This document shows positions 1-10,342 of a stretch of DNA of 64,000 bases, piece by piece (positions within the stretch are counted from its first letter, which is position 1; the number at the start of each line of letters is the position of its first letter). A program made the position numbers and the translations under genes. The notes under the pieces were generated by a model, which was not told where the DNA came from, did no database searches, and saw nothing but the letters and a program-made list of their open reading frames with translations. The stretch comes from Chromatiales bacterium 21-64-14 (GTDB lineage Bacteria; Pseudomonadota; Gammaproteobacteria; 21-64-14): contig NCBI01000022.1 in the NCBI GenBank assembly GCA_002255365.1, forward strand, positions 1-64,000. The letters run 5' to 3'.

Positions 1-101
1 CGTTGGGCTTTAAATGTCCGGCCGAGTTGTTCACTCCGGATGATTTCGACTTCAGGCAGCATCATGCCGCACTTTTTGCACTTGGTCATTGAAACCGCCA
101 T
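1..101 (-). CDS. Possible small zinc-ribbon protein, cut by the left edge
   Basis: Reading leftwards from an ATG at 101-99 (a second Met codon lies at 89-87) gives about 33 codons without a stop to the window edge. The reading has a CKKCG knuckle near the N-terminus, as in zinc-ribbon proteins, where a second Cys pair would be expected beyond the edge. No clear ribosome binding site is visible. It would be transcribed divergently from ftsK. It could be a chance open frame; the only support is the Cys-Lys-Lys-Cys motif and the divergent position. Confidence 0.3.
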   Translation of the reverse strand, partial: MAVSMTKCKKCGMMLPEVEIIRSEQLGRTFKAQ

Positions 102-110
102 GTTTATAAT
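82..110 (+). promoter_or_regulatory. Sigma-70-type promoter for ftsK
   Basis: TATAAT at 105-110 is a perfect -10 hexamer, preceded by TTGGTC at 82-87 with a 17-bp spacer. Transcription would start near 117 and give a leader of about 30 nt before the ftsK TTG start. The segment from 101 to 150 is markedly AT-rich against a GC-rich background. Assignment is by motif only. Confidence 0.55.
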
Positions 111-148
111 AAGTTAAGAGATTAATCTAACAAATAGGTTTTATTTAA

Positions 149-2452
149 TTGGCCCAGGCAACCCGTAAAAAAAGCCCTGCCGCTTCCGTGACCCGCCCGC
201 CCCATCGGGGGTTGCGGGAGGCTATCCTGATCCTGTTGACCGTGGTGGGTGTCTACCTGCTGGTGGCGTTAGCGACCTATAATCCCGCAGATCCCAGCTG
301 GTCACACAGCGGCAGCGCCGGGCCGGTGCGCAACTACGGGGGTGTGGCGGGGGCCTGGTTCGCCGACGTGTTCCTGTCCGGGTTTGGATACTTGGCCTAC
401 CTGTTTCCGGTGATGGCGGTCTACAGCGGCTGGCTCGTCTACCAGGACCGCTTGCGCAGCGCAGGGTTCGATGGGCGTCTGTTGCTGCTGCGCTGGGTGG
501 GATTCCTGCTGACGGTGGGCGCCGGGTGCGGACTCGCGACCCTGCACTTCGGGCACACCCCGGTCCCGCTGCCCCTGGACGCGGGCGGGATCCTCGGGGA
601 TCTGATTACCCACCTGCTGGTACGGCTGTTCGGCTATCTGGGCGCGAGCTTGTTGTTGCTAGCGTTGTTCCTGGGCGGGGTGACCCTGTTCACGGGCCTT
701 TCCTGGCTTGCGCTGATGGATCGTACTGGGCGCTACCTGCTGGACGGTCTGGATTGGCTCCAGCATCGACTGTCGCGGCTGCGGGCGGAGTGGGCCACCC
801 GGCGCGTGCGCCGGGACCGGGAACGGGAGCGGGATGGGGAGATTCAGCAGGAACGGGCCCAGGTCCACGCCCGCGGCCGGCCCCGCATCGAGCCGGTGGT
901 ACCGCGCATCGAACCCAGCCTGCGGGTGGAACGGGAACGCCAAGTCCCCCTGTTTGAAGCCCAGGATTCGGAGTTGCCGCCCCTCGCCCTGCTAGATCCC
1001 CCGGAACCCAACCCGGATGGGTATTCCACCGAAGCCCTGGAAGTGATGTCCCGCCAAGTGGAGGGGAAGCTCCGCGACTTTGGGGTGGAGGTGACGGTGG
1101 AATCCGTCCACCCGGGGCCGGTGATCACACGGTTTGAGTTGCAGCCGGCTCCCGGGGTGAAGGTCAGTCAGATCAGCAACCTCGCCAAGGACGTGGCCCG
1201 GGCCCTGTCGGCGGTGAGCGTACGGGTGGTGGAGGTGATCCCGGGCAAGTCGGTGGTGGGACTGGAGATCCCCAATGAGGCGCGCGAACAGGTGAGTCTC
1301 GGGGAGATCCTGCGTTCTGAGGAATATGACCACGCGTCCTCGCCGTTGACCCTGGCCTTGGGCAAGGACATCGGCGGGCGTCCGGTGGTGGCGGATCTGA
1401 CGCGCATGCCCCACCTGCTGGTGGCGGGTACCACCGGGTCGGGAAAATCCGTGGCCCTAAACGCCATGCTCTTGAGCCTGCTGTACAAGGCGACCGCGCA
1501 GCAGGTGCGTCTGATCCTCATCGATCCAAAGATGCTGGAACTCTCGGTCTACGAGGGGGTGCCGCACCTGCTCACGCCGGTGGTCACCGACATGAAGGAG
1601 GCGGCCAACGCCTTGCGCTGGTGTGTGGCGGAGATGGAACGCCGCTACCAGCTCATGTCCAAGCTCGGGGTGCGCAACATCGCGGGCTACAACCGCAAGG
1701 TCCAGGAAGCCATCGAGCGCAAAGAGCCGATCCCGGACCCGCTGTTCGAGGCGTCCCCGTTGGAAGGCGCGCCGGCCCCGCCGACACTTGAGCCACTGCC
1801 TTATATCGTTGTGCTGATCGACGAGTTCGCCGACATGATGATGGTGGTGGGCAAGAAGGTGGAGGAGCTGATCGCGCGCCTCGCCCAGAAGGCGCGCGCC
1901 TCCGGTATCCACTTGATCCTTGCCACCCAGCGTCCATCGGTAGACGTGATCACCGGTTTGATCAAGGCCAACATTCCCACCCGGATCGCGTTTCAGGTGT
2001 CCTCCAAGGTGGACTCGCGTACGATCCTGGACCAGATGGGTGCCGAGCAGCTCCTGGGGCATGGGGATATGTTGTACCTGCCGCCCGGCACCGGGCTGCC
2101 GGTCCGCGTTCATGGTGCCTATGTGGCGGACCATGAAGTGCACAAGGTCGTGGAGCAACTGCGCCGCAAAGGCGCGCCGGAGTACTACGAGGAGATCCTC
2201 CAGGATCGGGAGGAGCTCGGCGCCGCTGGCGCCGAGGCGAACGGCGGTGAGCTGGATCCCCTCTACGACCAGGCGGTGCGTATCGTCACCGAGAGTCGCA
2301 GGGCGTCGATCTCCGGTGTCCAGCGTCGCCTCAAGATCGGCTACAACCGGGCCGCGCGGATGATCGAGGAAATGGAGCGCACCGGTGTGGTGGGTCCGTT
2401 GCAGAGCAACGGCGCGCGGGAAGTGCTGGCGGGATCCCCCCCGGAGGACTGA
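149..2452 (+). CDS. ftsK: DNA translocase FtsK
   Basis: This septum-anchored, ATP-driven translocase pumps chromosome termini apart at division and activates XerCD recombination at dif. The 767-residue product has four or five hydrophobic segments in the first ~190 residues, a charged linker, an FtsK/SpoIIIE motor with Walker A (GTTGSGKS, near 428-435) and Walker B (VVLIDEFAD, near 553-561), and a C-terminal winged-helix gamma domain (about 695-755). It starts at TTG; no ATG or GTG is available close by and the membrane segments begin soon after. The linker is short, as in many non-enteric proteobacteria. Its stop overlaps the lolA start (TGATG). Confidence 0.95.
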   Translation: MAQATRKKSPAASVTRPPHRGLREAILILLTVVGVYLLVALATYNPADPSWSHSGSAGPVRNYGGVAGAWFADVFLSGFGYLAYLFPVMAVYSGWLVYQDRLRSAGFDGRLLLLRWVGFLLTVGAGCGLATLHFGHTPVPLPLDAGGILGDLITHLLVRLFGYLGASLLLLALFLGGVTLFTGLSWLALMDRTGRYLLDGLDWLQHRLSRLRAEWATRRVRRDRERERDGEIQQERAQVHARGRPRIEPVVPRIEPSLRVERERQVPLFEAQDSELPPLALLDPPEPNPDGYSTEALEVMSRQVEGKLRDFGVEVTVESVHPGPVITRFELQPAPGVKVSQISNLAKDVARALSAVSVRVVEVIPGKSVVGLEIPNEAREQVSLGEILRSEEYDHASSPLTLALGKDIGGRPVVADLTRMPHLLVAGTTGSGKSVALNAMLLSLLYKATAQQVRLILIDPKMLELSVYEGVPHLLTPVVTDMKEAANALRWCVAEMERRYQLMSKLGVRNIAGYNRKVQEAIERKEPIPDPLFEASPLEGAPAPPTLEPLPYIVVLIDEFADMMMVVGKKVEELIARLAQKARASGIHLILATQRPSVDVITGLIKANIPTRIAFQVSSKVDSRTILDQMGAEQLLGHGDMLYLPPGTGLPVRVHGAYVADHEVHKVVEQLRRKGAPEYYEEILQDREELGAAGAEANGGELDPLYDQAVRIVTESRRASISGVQRRLKIGYNRAARMIEEMERTGVVGPLQSNGAREVLAGSPPED

Positions 2453-3156
2453 TGCCTGGAACGAAGCGGCCCGCAGTGTGGCCAGTGGTCTTGATGCTTG
2501 GAATGGTGTTGACGGCGGGATACGCCGCGGCCGCGGCGCGTCCCGATCCGGCCCACCCGCTGGCCGCGTTCCTGGACGGACTCCAGACCCTGCGAGCAGA
2601 CTTCGCGCAGTCGGTGGTGGATGACCGCGGGCAAGTCGTGCAGAAGAGCCGCGGAACTCTGTATCTGGAACGCCCTGGGCGCTTCCGTTGGGACTATCAG
2701 GAGCCACCGGAACTCATTGTCGCGGACGGCAAACGGTTGTGGTTCTATGACAGCGGGCTGGAGCAGGTGACGGTGCGGCCCTTGGAGCAGGGCTTGGGCG
2801 ACTTGCCGGTGGCGCTGCTTACCAGCACGCGTTCGGTGGAGACGCGTTTTCACATCCGCGATCTGGGGATTGGTGACGGGCTGCATTGGCTGCGGCTGAT
2901 TCCGCGCACCAAGGGCAGTGGATTCGACTGGATGCGGCTGGGATTCCGTGGTGATCTGCTGGTACGCATGCAATTGCGCGACAGCTTGGGGCAAACGACC
3001 CGCATCGCGTTTACCCAAGTGCAGCGCAATCCAAAGCTCGATCCGAAGCTGTTCCAGTTCACGCCACCGCCTGGGGTGGACGTGATCGGCAACCCGGGTC
3101 CCGTTCCGGGCCGGCCCGCGAGTGGCGGAGCACCCAGTTCCACTAATCCCCGGTAA
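2452..3156 (+). CDS. lolA: Outer-membrane lipoprotein carrier LolA
   Basis: LolA is the periplasmic chaperone that carries lipoproteins from LolCDE to LolB. The 234-residue product begins with a signal peptide (hydrophobic VVLMLGMVLTAGYAAAA), then a LolA fold with the conserved opening LQTLRADFAQSVVDDRGQVV and the typical RFRWDY and LWFYD strands. Translation is coupled to ftsK through a TGATG overlap. The ftsK-lolA-rarA-serS order is the common gammaproteobacterial arrangement. Confidence 0.93.
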   Translation: MPGTKRPAVWPVVLMLGMVLTAGYAAAAARPDPAHPLAAFLDGLQTLRADFAQSVVDDRGQVVQKSRGTLYLERPGRFRWDYQEPPELIVADGKRLWFYDSGLEQVTVRPLEQGLGDLPVALLTSTRSVETRFHIRDLGIGDGLHWLRLIPRTKGSGFDWMRLGFRGDLLVRMQLRDSLGQTTRIAFTQVQRNPKLDPKLFQFTPPPGVDVIGNPGPVPGRPASGGAPSSTNPR

Positions 3157-3199
3157 CCGGCCGCAGCGCGCCGGCGCCGGATGGTTACCGAATACGCAC

Positions 3200-4534
3200 A
3201 TGGAAGCGATGCAGGATCGTGCCACAGATCATCGCCCCCTCGCGGACCGGATGCGGCCGCGCAATGTGGGGGAATTCATTGGCCAGGCGCACCTGCTCGG
3301 CTGCGGCAAGCCCTTGCGCCGTGCGCTGGATGAGGGGCGTTTGCACTCAATGGTGCTGTGGGGGCCACCCGGCAGCGGCAAGACCACCTTGGCGCGGATC
3401 ATGGCCGTCACTTGCGACGCGCAGTTCCTGCAACTCTCGGCGGTGCTCTCGGGGGTCAAGGACATCCGCGCGGCGGTGGAGCAGGCACGGGTGGCGCTGG
3501 CGGCAGGTGGACGCACGGTGCTGTTCGTGGACGAGGTGCACCGGTTCAATACTGCCCAGCAGGACGCGTTCCTGCCCTATGTCGAGGACGGCACGCTGAT
3601 CTTCGTGGGTGCCACGACCGAGAATCCGTCCTTCGCCCTGAACAACGCGCTGCTATCGCGGGCCCGCACCTATGTACTGAAGGCACTCACGGTAGAGGAC
3701 CTGCGACAGGTCGTCGACCAGGCCCTGATGGACGGTGAGCGGGGGCTCGGCGTCCGGTGTTTGGAACTTGCCGCTCCGTTGCGGGACCTGCTCGCCACGG
3801 CTGCCGACGGTGATGGCCGCCGGGTCCTGAACCTGTTGGAACTCGCCGCCGACCTGGCGGAGAACCGGGGCGGCGTGGCGCACATCAGCGCGGCGGCGAT
3901 CCAGGACGTGGTGGCCGGCGGCGTGCGCCGTTTCGACAAGGGTGGCGACGCGTTTTACGATCAGATCTCGGCGTTGCACAAGTCGGTGCGGGGTTCGGCG
4001 CCGGACGCCGCCCTCTACTGGCTAGTGCGCATGCTGGACGGGGGTTGCGATCCCCGGTACATTGCCCGCCGGGTGGTGCGCATGGCCTGCGAGGATATCG
4101 GCAACGCCGACCCGCGGGCGCTGGCTCTGGCCCTGCAGGCCTGGGATGTCCAGGAACGTCTTGGCAGCCCGGAGGGGGAACTGGCTCTGGGCCAAGCGGT
4201 GGTGTATCTGGCCTGCGCGCCGAAGAGCAACGCAGTGTATGCCGCGTTCAACGCGGCGCTGGAGGACGTGCGCCGCGGCGGTTCTCTCGAGGTGCCGGCG
4301 CATTTGCGCAACGCGCCCACCGGGCTCATGAAACAGCTCGGGCACGGGAAGGACTACCGCTACGCCCATGACGAGCCCGATGCCTACGCCGTCGGCGAGC
4401 AATACTTCCCAGAGGGGCTAGGACAGCGCCGCTACTACCAGCCCGTCCCCCGGGGTCTGGAGATCCGCATCGGCGAGCGCCTCGCGGAACTGCGGGCGCG
4501 GGACGGCCGGGCGGGGAAGGGACCGAAAGGTTGA
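3200..4534 (+). CDS. rarA: Replication-associated recombination protein RarA (MgsA)
   Basis: This AAA+ ATPase of the clamp-loader type acts at stalled replication forks. The product of about 444 residues has Walker A (GPPGSGKT), Walker B (VLFVDEVHRF), sensor 1 (GATTENPSF) and the conserved C-terminal tetramerisation region with RMACEDIGNADPRAL. The frame stays open upstream to 3122, inside lolA, but those residues have no family character. ATG at 3200 or 3209 is the likely start, 44 or 53 bases after lolA. Confidence 0.93.
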   Translation: MEAMQDRATDHRPLADRMRPRNVGEFIGQAHLLGCGKPLRRALDEGRLHSMVLWGPPGSGKTTLARIMAVTCDAQFLQLSAVLSGVKDIRAAVEQARVALAAGGRTVLFVDEVHRFNTAQQDAFLPYVEDGTLIFVGATTENPSFALNNALLSRARTYVLKALTVEDLRQVVDQALMDGERGLGVRCLELAAPLRDLLATAADGDGRRVLNLLELAADLAENRGGVAHISAAAIQDVVAGGVRRFDKGGDAFYDQISALHKSVRGSAPDAALYWLVRMLDGGCDPRYIARRVVRMACEDIGNADPRALALALQAWDVQERLGSPEGELALGQAVVYLACAPKSNAVYAAFNAALEDVRRGGSLEVPAHLRNAPTGLMKQLGHGKDYRYAHDEPDAYAVGEQYFPEGLGQRRYYQPVPRGLEIRIGERLAELRARDGRAGKGPKG

Positions 4535-4905
4535 CCTGCGTTTCCGGCTTCGCGCTGTCCCGGAGGAAACGCCAGCGCCGTGGTGCTCGGTGGGTATAGG
4601 GCCACCAGTGAGTCCGAGCGGGACCCGTTCGCGCCGGGGCCGGCGGGCCGGGTGTAATCCCACCGGCCGGAGGTGCATCGGGCGCGCCGGACTGTTTCCA
4701 CGGTGCAGGCGGCGCCCTACCACTGGAGCTGTCAGCTGCGTTCATGAATAATATGGGTTTGTGGCGCGCACCGGTGCGCCAGCCCCGGGACCGGCACGGG
4801 TGGTGATGGGTCCGGGGGTGGATACCGAACGAGCGGATCAGGAGCGGCGATGCTGTCAATGAAATCTGAACGGGCGACGGGGCCAGACTGGCGGAGGGCG
4901 GGGTC
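4535..4905 (+). other. Intergenic region between rarA and fluC, no gene recognised
   Basis: About 370 GC-rich bases. Open frames on both strands are low-complexity and arginine/proline-rich, as expected for non-coding GC-rich DNA. A fluoride riboswitch was looked for because fluC follows, but its conserved core was not found. Several GGCCGG-type inverted repeats are present (for example around 4640-4675) without a T-run. Confidence 0.5.
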
Positions 4906-5276
4906 ATGACCCGGCTGTTGGCTATCGCAGCGGGCGGTGCGGTCGGCGCGCTGCTGCGTTACTGGGTATCGACCGGGATGCACGTGCTGCTCGGCCGCGA
5001 CTTTCCCTACGGAACCCTGACCGTGAACGTGACCGGATGTCTCGCCATGGGGTTTCTGTCGGTGCTGTTCCTGGAGCGCATGGAGGTCGGCCCGGAGTGG
5101 CGCGCGGCGATCCTGATCGGCCTGCTCGGGGCGTTTACCACGTTTTCCACTTTTTCCATAGAGACCTTCAACCTGATCGAGGGTGCCCAGTACTTCAAAG
5201 CGGGGCTCAACATGACGTTGAGCCTGGCCGCCTGCATGGTGGCCACCTGGGTGGGCGTGTTGGGAGGACGCACGTT

Positions 5277-5280
<4 letters not shown>
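4906..5280 (+). CDS. crcB: Fluoride channel FluC (CrcB)
   Basis: This small inner-membrane channel exports fluoride. The 124-residue product has four hydrophobic helices and the family motifs GGAVGALLRYW near the N-terminus, GTLTVNVTGC (pore Asn) around residues 37-46, and GAFTTFSTFS around 76-85 with the Phe and Thr residues that line the pore. Its end overlaps the next start by four bases (ATGA), so the two form an operon. Length is normal for the family. Confidence 0.93.
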
Positions 5281-6876
<1,596 letters not shown>

Positions 6877-6996
6877 GCGGCGCGGGGTCTTCTCCCATGT
6901 GGGGCGCGTGGTGCGACAGCGACCGTCGCGGCGTGTGGATACCCGGCACGTCTGGTACACCGGTCTATCTAAGCCCTTGGGGGATTGCCTCCGGTC

Positions 6997-7602
6997 ATGA
7001 ACGCCCGCGAACTCACTGGGGTGGTGCTGGCGGGTGGCCGTGGACAGCGCATGGGGGGCGTTGACAAGGGCTTGGTCTCCCTGTGTGGACGGCCCCTCAT
7101 CGAACACGTGTTGACAGCTCTTGCGCCTCAGGTGGGGGAGGTGTTGATCAGCGCCAACCGCAATCACGCAGCCTACCGGCGTTACGGCTGCCGGGTGGTG
7201 GCAGATGTCTGGGAGGGGTATCCGGGACCCTTGGCCGGGATCGCCAGTGCCCTTCAGGCGGCGGCCACCACACATGTGCTGTGCGTGCCCTGTGACGCTC
7301 CGGACTTGCCTGCGGACCTTGGCCGGCGCCTGGCCGCGGCCTTGAAGGGCGGTGACCGGGCCGCGGTGGTCCATGACGGGGTGCGGCGGCAACCGCTGTT
7401 TGTGCTCCTGGCGCGGGATCTCGAGCTGGACCTGCAACGTTATCTGGGGGAAGGGGGCCGCGCCGCGCGGGACTGGCTTGAGCGCGTAGCGGCGGTGCCG
7501 GTGGATTTTTCTCACCAGGCGGATGCGTTCCACAATCTCAACACCCTGGAAGACCTGCGGGGCCTGGAGGTCCAGCTGCGGCGTCACGATCCCGCGGACT
7601 GA
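6997..7602 (+). CDS. mobA: Molybdenum cofactor guanylyltransferase MobA
   Basis: MobA transfers GMP from GTP to molybdopterin to make the MGD cofactor used by the nitrate reductase family. The product of about 201 residues shows the nucleotidyltransferase signature VVLAGGRGQRMGGVDKGLV at the N-terminus, and VPCDAPDLP around residue 90-100. A TTG lies 12 bases upstream in frame, but ATG at 6997 is preferred. Its place just before the nitrate assimilation genes fits supply of cofactor to NasA. Confidence 0.93.
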   Translation: MNARELTGVVLAGGRGQRMGGVDKGLVSLCGRPLIEHVLTALAPQVGEVLISANRNHAAYRRYGCRVVADVWEGYPGPLAGIASALQAAATTHVLCVPCDAPDLPADLGRRLAAALKGGDRAAVVHDGVRRQPLFVLLARDLELDLQRYLGEGGRAARDWLERVAAVPVDFSHQADAFHNLNTLEDLRGLEVQLRRHDPAD

Positions 7603-7887
7603 CCGCAACGGCGAATTCCCCGGTGCACCAGGATGTGGCGTGGCGGCGCGCGCGCGCAAGAAACCGGTGCGGCGCGGGCGGGCCCGGGCTTCCGGCGTTG
7701 CCGGGTGCCGGTTCCATGCGTCTGATCCGATTGTCGTTCATGGCCGCTACCAGTACGTGGCACGCTGTTTGCTGGGGTGTAGGCTCGAGGACATGCAACA
7801 CAGGTGGGTGAACCGTGCTGGGCGGGGCCCACGTCCAGGTGGCACGGCGGATCCCCGGTATCGTCACGCAGTGAGGACGGCTGGATC

Positions 7888-8460
7888 ATGCGCGTGCTGT
7901 TGGTGGATGAACACTCCCAGCGGGCTGGCACGTTGGAGCAAAGCCTGGAGGCCGCGGGCCACACCGTGGTGGGCCGGGTTGCGCCCGGCGAGGACCTCCT
8001 GGACGCCATCCGGCGCCTGGAGCCGGACGTCATCATCATCGATATTGAATCCCCGGACCGCGATACCCTGGAGTCGATGCGCACGATCAGCCGTGACCGC
8101 CCGCGCCCCATCGTCATGTTCACCGGGGAACGGGACAGCGCGCGGATCCGCGAGGCGATCCAGGCAGGGGTGAGCGCCTACGTGGTGGATGGAATCGCAC
8201 CCCACCGGGTGCAGCCGATTCTGGATGCGGCGGTCGCCCGGTTCCGGGAGTTCCAGTCCATGCGCTTGGAACGCGACGAGGCGCGCGACCGTCTCGCTGA
8301 ACGCAAAGTGGTGGAACGTGCCAAGGGTATCCTGATGAAGCAGCGCGGTGTTGGCGAGGAGGAGGCCTATCAGCTGCTGCGCAAGGCGGCCATGGACCGG
8401 AATCTGCGCGTGGCCGAAGTGGCGCGCAGCGTCATCGCCGCGGCGGAACTGCTCGGCTAG
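7888..8460 (+). CDS. nasT: NasT-like ANTAR antitermination regulator
   Basis: A 190-residue two-domain protein: an N-terminal receiver-like domain (MRVLLVDE start; IIIDIESPD holds the Asp; AYVVDG is typical of NasT) and a C-terminal ANTAR RNA-binding domain (RAKGILMKQRGVGEEEAYQ around residues 145-163). NasT proteins bind paired hexaloop RNA hairpins in nas leaders and prevent termination. Such a leader lies just downstream at 8787-8867. The frame is open upstream to 7804, but the receiver domain begins at ATG 7888. No NasS partner is visible in the window. Confidence 0.88.
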   Translation: MRVLLVDEHSQRAGTLEQSLEAAGHTVVGRVAPGEDLLDAIRRLEPDVIIIDIESPDRDTLESMRTISRDRPRPIVMFTGERDSARIREAIQAGVSAYVVDGIAPHRVQPILDAAVARFREFQSMRLERDEARDRLAERKVVERAKGILMKQRGVGEEEAYQLLRKAAMDRNLRVAEVARSVIAAAELLG

Positions 8461-8654
8461 CCCGCATTTCACGCCGGTGCTGACCGCACCGGTGCGGCGG
8501 TCCGCGTCGGACGCACCGACCGCAGGGTGGCCCCCCGCTGCGTTGGCCGCACGCGTCGCGAAGCCGTGCAGCGGGTACGTCCCGTTGTGCCGAGCGCGGC
8601 GGGGCTCACCGCAGGGGAGCGGCGGGTAGGGTGGACTCAGGCTGCGTACTGCGG

Positions 8655-8701
8655 CGCACCATTTCGGGTCCGGGTCCGCGCCCAGGCACCGCGATGGTGC
8701 C
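8655..8701 (+). promoter_or_regulatory. Two NtrC-like enhancer boxes
   Basis: GGCACC-GCGAT-GGTGCC at 8685-8701 is a perfect inverted repeat matching the NtrC consensus GCACC-N5-GGTGC. A second, imperfect box, GCACC-ATTTC-GGGTC, lies at 8656-8670. Box centres are about 30 bp apart, close to three helical turns, and they sit 50-100 bp upstream of the sigma-54 element, the usual distance for NtrC enhancers. This implies nitrogen-limitation control of the nitrate operon. Confidence 0.65.
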
Positions 8702-8753
8702 GTAGCAGATTGGGCACATCTCTCAACCATCTAATATTTATAAGATAACACTA

Positions 8754-8769
8754 TGGCACGGTAGTTGCT
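8754..8769 (+). promoter_or_regulatory. Sigma-54 promoter of the nrt-nir-nas operon
   Basis: TGGCACG (8754-8760), four bases, then TTGCT (8765-8769) matches the sigma-54 -24/-12 consensus exactly. The expected start is near 8780, so the transcript would begin just before the first hexaloop hairpin. An AT-rich stretch lies immediately upstream. Together with the NtrC-like boxes this is a textbook nitrogen-regulated promoter. Confidence 0.8.
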
Positions 8770-8786
8770 CGTCGAGTATACGAACG

Positions 8787-8829
8787 CAGTGGACCAACGG
8801 TGGACCACTGTCTGGACAAAGGCGTCCTG
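8787..8829 (+). promoter_or_regulatory. ANTAR two-hexaloop RNA target (P1/P2)
   Basis: Two adjacent hairpins have six-base loops with A at position 1 and G at position 4, the ANTAR target signature. P1: CAGTGG/CCACTG, an A-A mismatch and CC/GG, closing the loop AACGGT at 8796-8801. P2: GGAC (8814-8817) and GTCC (8824-8827) closing the loop AAAGGC at 8818-8823. P2 shares bases 8818-8827 with the left arm of the following terminator, so the structures are mutually exclusive. The likely ligand is the NasT-like product encoded upstream. Confidence 0.8.
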
Positions 8830-8867
8830 GTTGGCCCGTAGTGGGCCGCCGGACGCCTTTATTGTTT
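8818..8867 (+). terminator. Regulated leader terminator before nrtA
   Basis: AAAGGCGTCC (8818-8827) pairs with GGACGCCTTT (8851-8860), with an inner GGCCC/GGGCC stem (8833-8837 and 8842-8846), followed by the T-rich tract TTTATTGTTT. It lies in the nrtA leader, 22 bases before the start codon. Its left arm overlaps hexaloop hairpin P2, so ANTAR binding would block its formation and allow read-through. Confidence 0.8.
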
Positions 8868-8888
8868 CTGGACCGCAGAGGTGAACCG

Positions 8889-10304
8889 ATGGATGACGAA
8901 GATCGGCGGGCACGGCAATGTCCGGGGCGCCGGGATTTCTTCCGGCGTACTGGCGCGCTGGTGGGCGGCATGGTGCTGGCAGCGGCGACCCCTGGCTGGT
9001 TGCGGGGTGCCGCTTACGCGGGTGGCACCGAGGGGCTGGAAAAGACCAAGCTGACCTTCGGGATCATCCCGCTCACCGATTGCGCGCCCATCGTAATCGC
9101 CGCGGAGAAGGGCTATTTCAAGAAATTCGGGCTTGATGTCACCGTCTCGCAGGAAGCCTCATGGGCGAACATCCGGGACAAAGTGTCGTTGGGCGTCCTG
9201 GATGGTGCGCACATGCTGGGGCCCATGCCGATCGCGGCCACCCTCGGCGTGGGAGCGTTGCGCAAACCGACCATCACCGGCTACATGATGGACCTCAACG
9301 GAAACGGCATCACAGTATCCAATGCCTTGTACGAACGGATGCTGGAGGCGGACCCAGAGTCGATGCACGAACGCCCGGTCTCCGCGCGGGCACTAAAGAA
9401 GGTCATCGACGCGGATCGCAAAAAGGGCCGCCCGGCGATGACCTTCGCTCAGGTGTTCCCGGTCTCCACGCATAATTACCAGCTCCGTTACTGGATGGCG
9501 GCGGCGGGAATCGACCCGGACAACGATGTGCGGCTGATCGTGATCCCCCCGCCCCAGATGGTGGCCAACCTGCGGGCCGGCAACATTGTGGGCTACTGTG
9601 TGGGCGAGCCGTGGAACGAACGGGCCGTGAAGGCAGGCCTGGGACGCGCCTTGATCACCAGCTACGAGCTCTGGAACAACAACCCGGAGAAGGTGTTCGG
9701 CGTCAATCTGGAATGGGCAGAGAAAAACCCCAATACCCACAAAGCGGCGATCATGGCGATGCTGGAGGCGGCGCGCTGGATGGATCGGCCGGAGAACCGC
9801 ATGGAGGTGGTCGAGATCATTTCGCGCCGTTCCTATGTCCACGCGCCGGTCGATGTCGTCAAGATGTCCATGACCGGCACGTTCCAATACGCACAGGATG
9901 AAAAGCCCAGACCGCTTCCGGATTTCAACGTGTTCTACCGTTATGCCGCAACCTTTCCCTGGCACAGCCACGCCCAGTGGTTCATTTCCCAGATGATCCG
10001 CTGGGGGCAAATCACCCAACCCGTCGACATTCGCAAGCTGTCCCAGGAGGTGTATCGCTTGGATCTCTACCGGGAGGCGGCCAAGGAACTGGGGATCGCC
10101 TATCCCACCATCGACGCGAAGACCGAGGGCACCCATAGGGCCGACTGGGAACTGGTACAGGCCACCGCGCCGATCACGATGGGCCCGGACCGGTTCTTCG
10201 ACGGCAAGGTGTTCGACCCGGCCCGGCTGATGGAATACCTAACGAGTTTCAAGGTGCAGCATGCGCAGGTCTCGCCACAAGCGCTGGCCCGGCTCAACCC
10301 CTGA
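8889..10304 (+). CDS. nrtA: Nitrate/nitrite ABC transporter substrate-binding protein
   Basis: This periplasmic binding protein of the NrtA/CmpA family captures nitrate or nitrite for the NrtBD transporter. The 471-residue product carries a Tat signal (twin Arg in GRRDFFRRTGALVGGMV, residues ~13-30) and the family core beginning LTFGIIPLTDCAPIVIAAEKG. ATG at 8889 follows GAGG; the frame is open further upstream only into the leader terminator. The Tat signal argues against a cytoplasmic NasS sensor. Confidence 0.92.
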   Translation: MDDEDRRARQCPGRRDFFRRTGALVGGMVLAAATPGWLRGAAYAGGTEGLEKTKLTFGIIPLTDCAPIVIAAEKGYFKKFGLDVTVSQEASWANIRDKVSLGVLDGAHMLGPMPIAATLGVGALRKPTITGYMMDLNGNGITVSNALYERMLEADPESMHERPVSARALKKVIDADRKKGRPAMTFAQVFPVSTHNYQLRYWMAAAGIDPDNDVRLIVIPPPQMVANLRAGNIVGYCVGEPWNERAVKAGLGRALITSYELWNNNPEKVFGVNLEWAEKNPNTHKAAIMAMLEAARWMDRPENRMEVVEIISRRSYVHAPVDVVKMSMTGTFQYAQDEKPRPLPDFNVFYRYAATFPWHSHAQWFISQMIRWGQITQPVDIRKLSQEVYRLDLYREAAKELGIAYPTIDAKTEGTHRADWELVQATAPITMGPDRFFDGKVFDPARLMEYLTSFKVQHAQVSPQALARLNP

Positions 10305-10342
10305 CCCGGCGCATTGGTCTTGACCCCCAGGAGGGAGTTGCG

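Noticed and set aside
1457..2707. Long minus-strand open frame opposite ftsK
   Set aside because: It is the antisense shadow of a clear ftsK gene in GC-rich DNA; the translation has no domain and is His/Arg-rich.
4535..4905. Fluoride riboswitch upstream of crcB
   Set aside because: The conserved core and pseudoknot elements of the crcB motif could not be found.
8770..8786. A further six-base-loop hairpin (loop AGTATA) as an ANTAR hairpin
   Set aside because: Loop position 4 is A, not G, the stem is poor, and it lies mostly upstream of the predicted sigma-54 start, so it would not be in the RNA.
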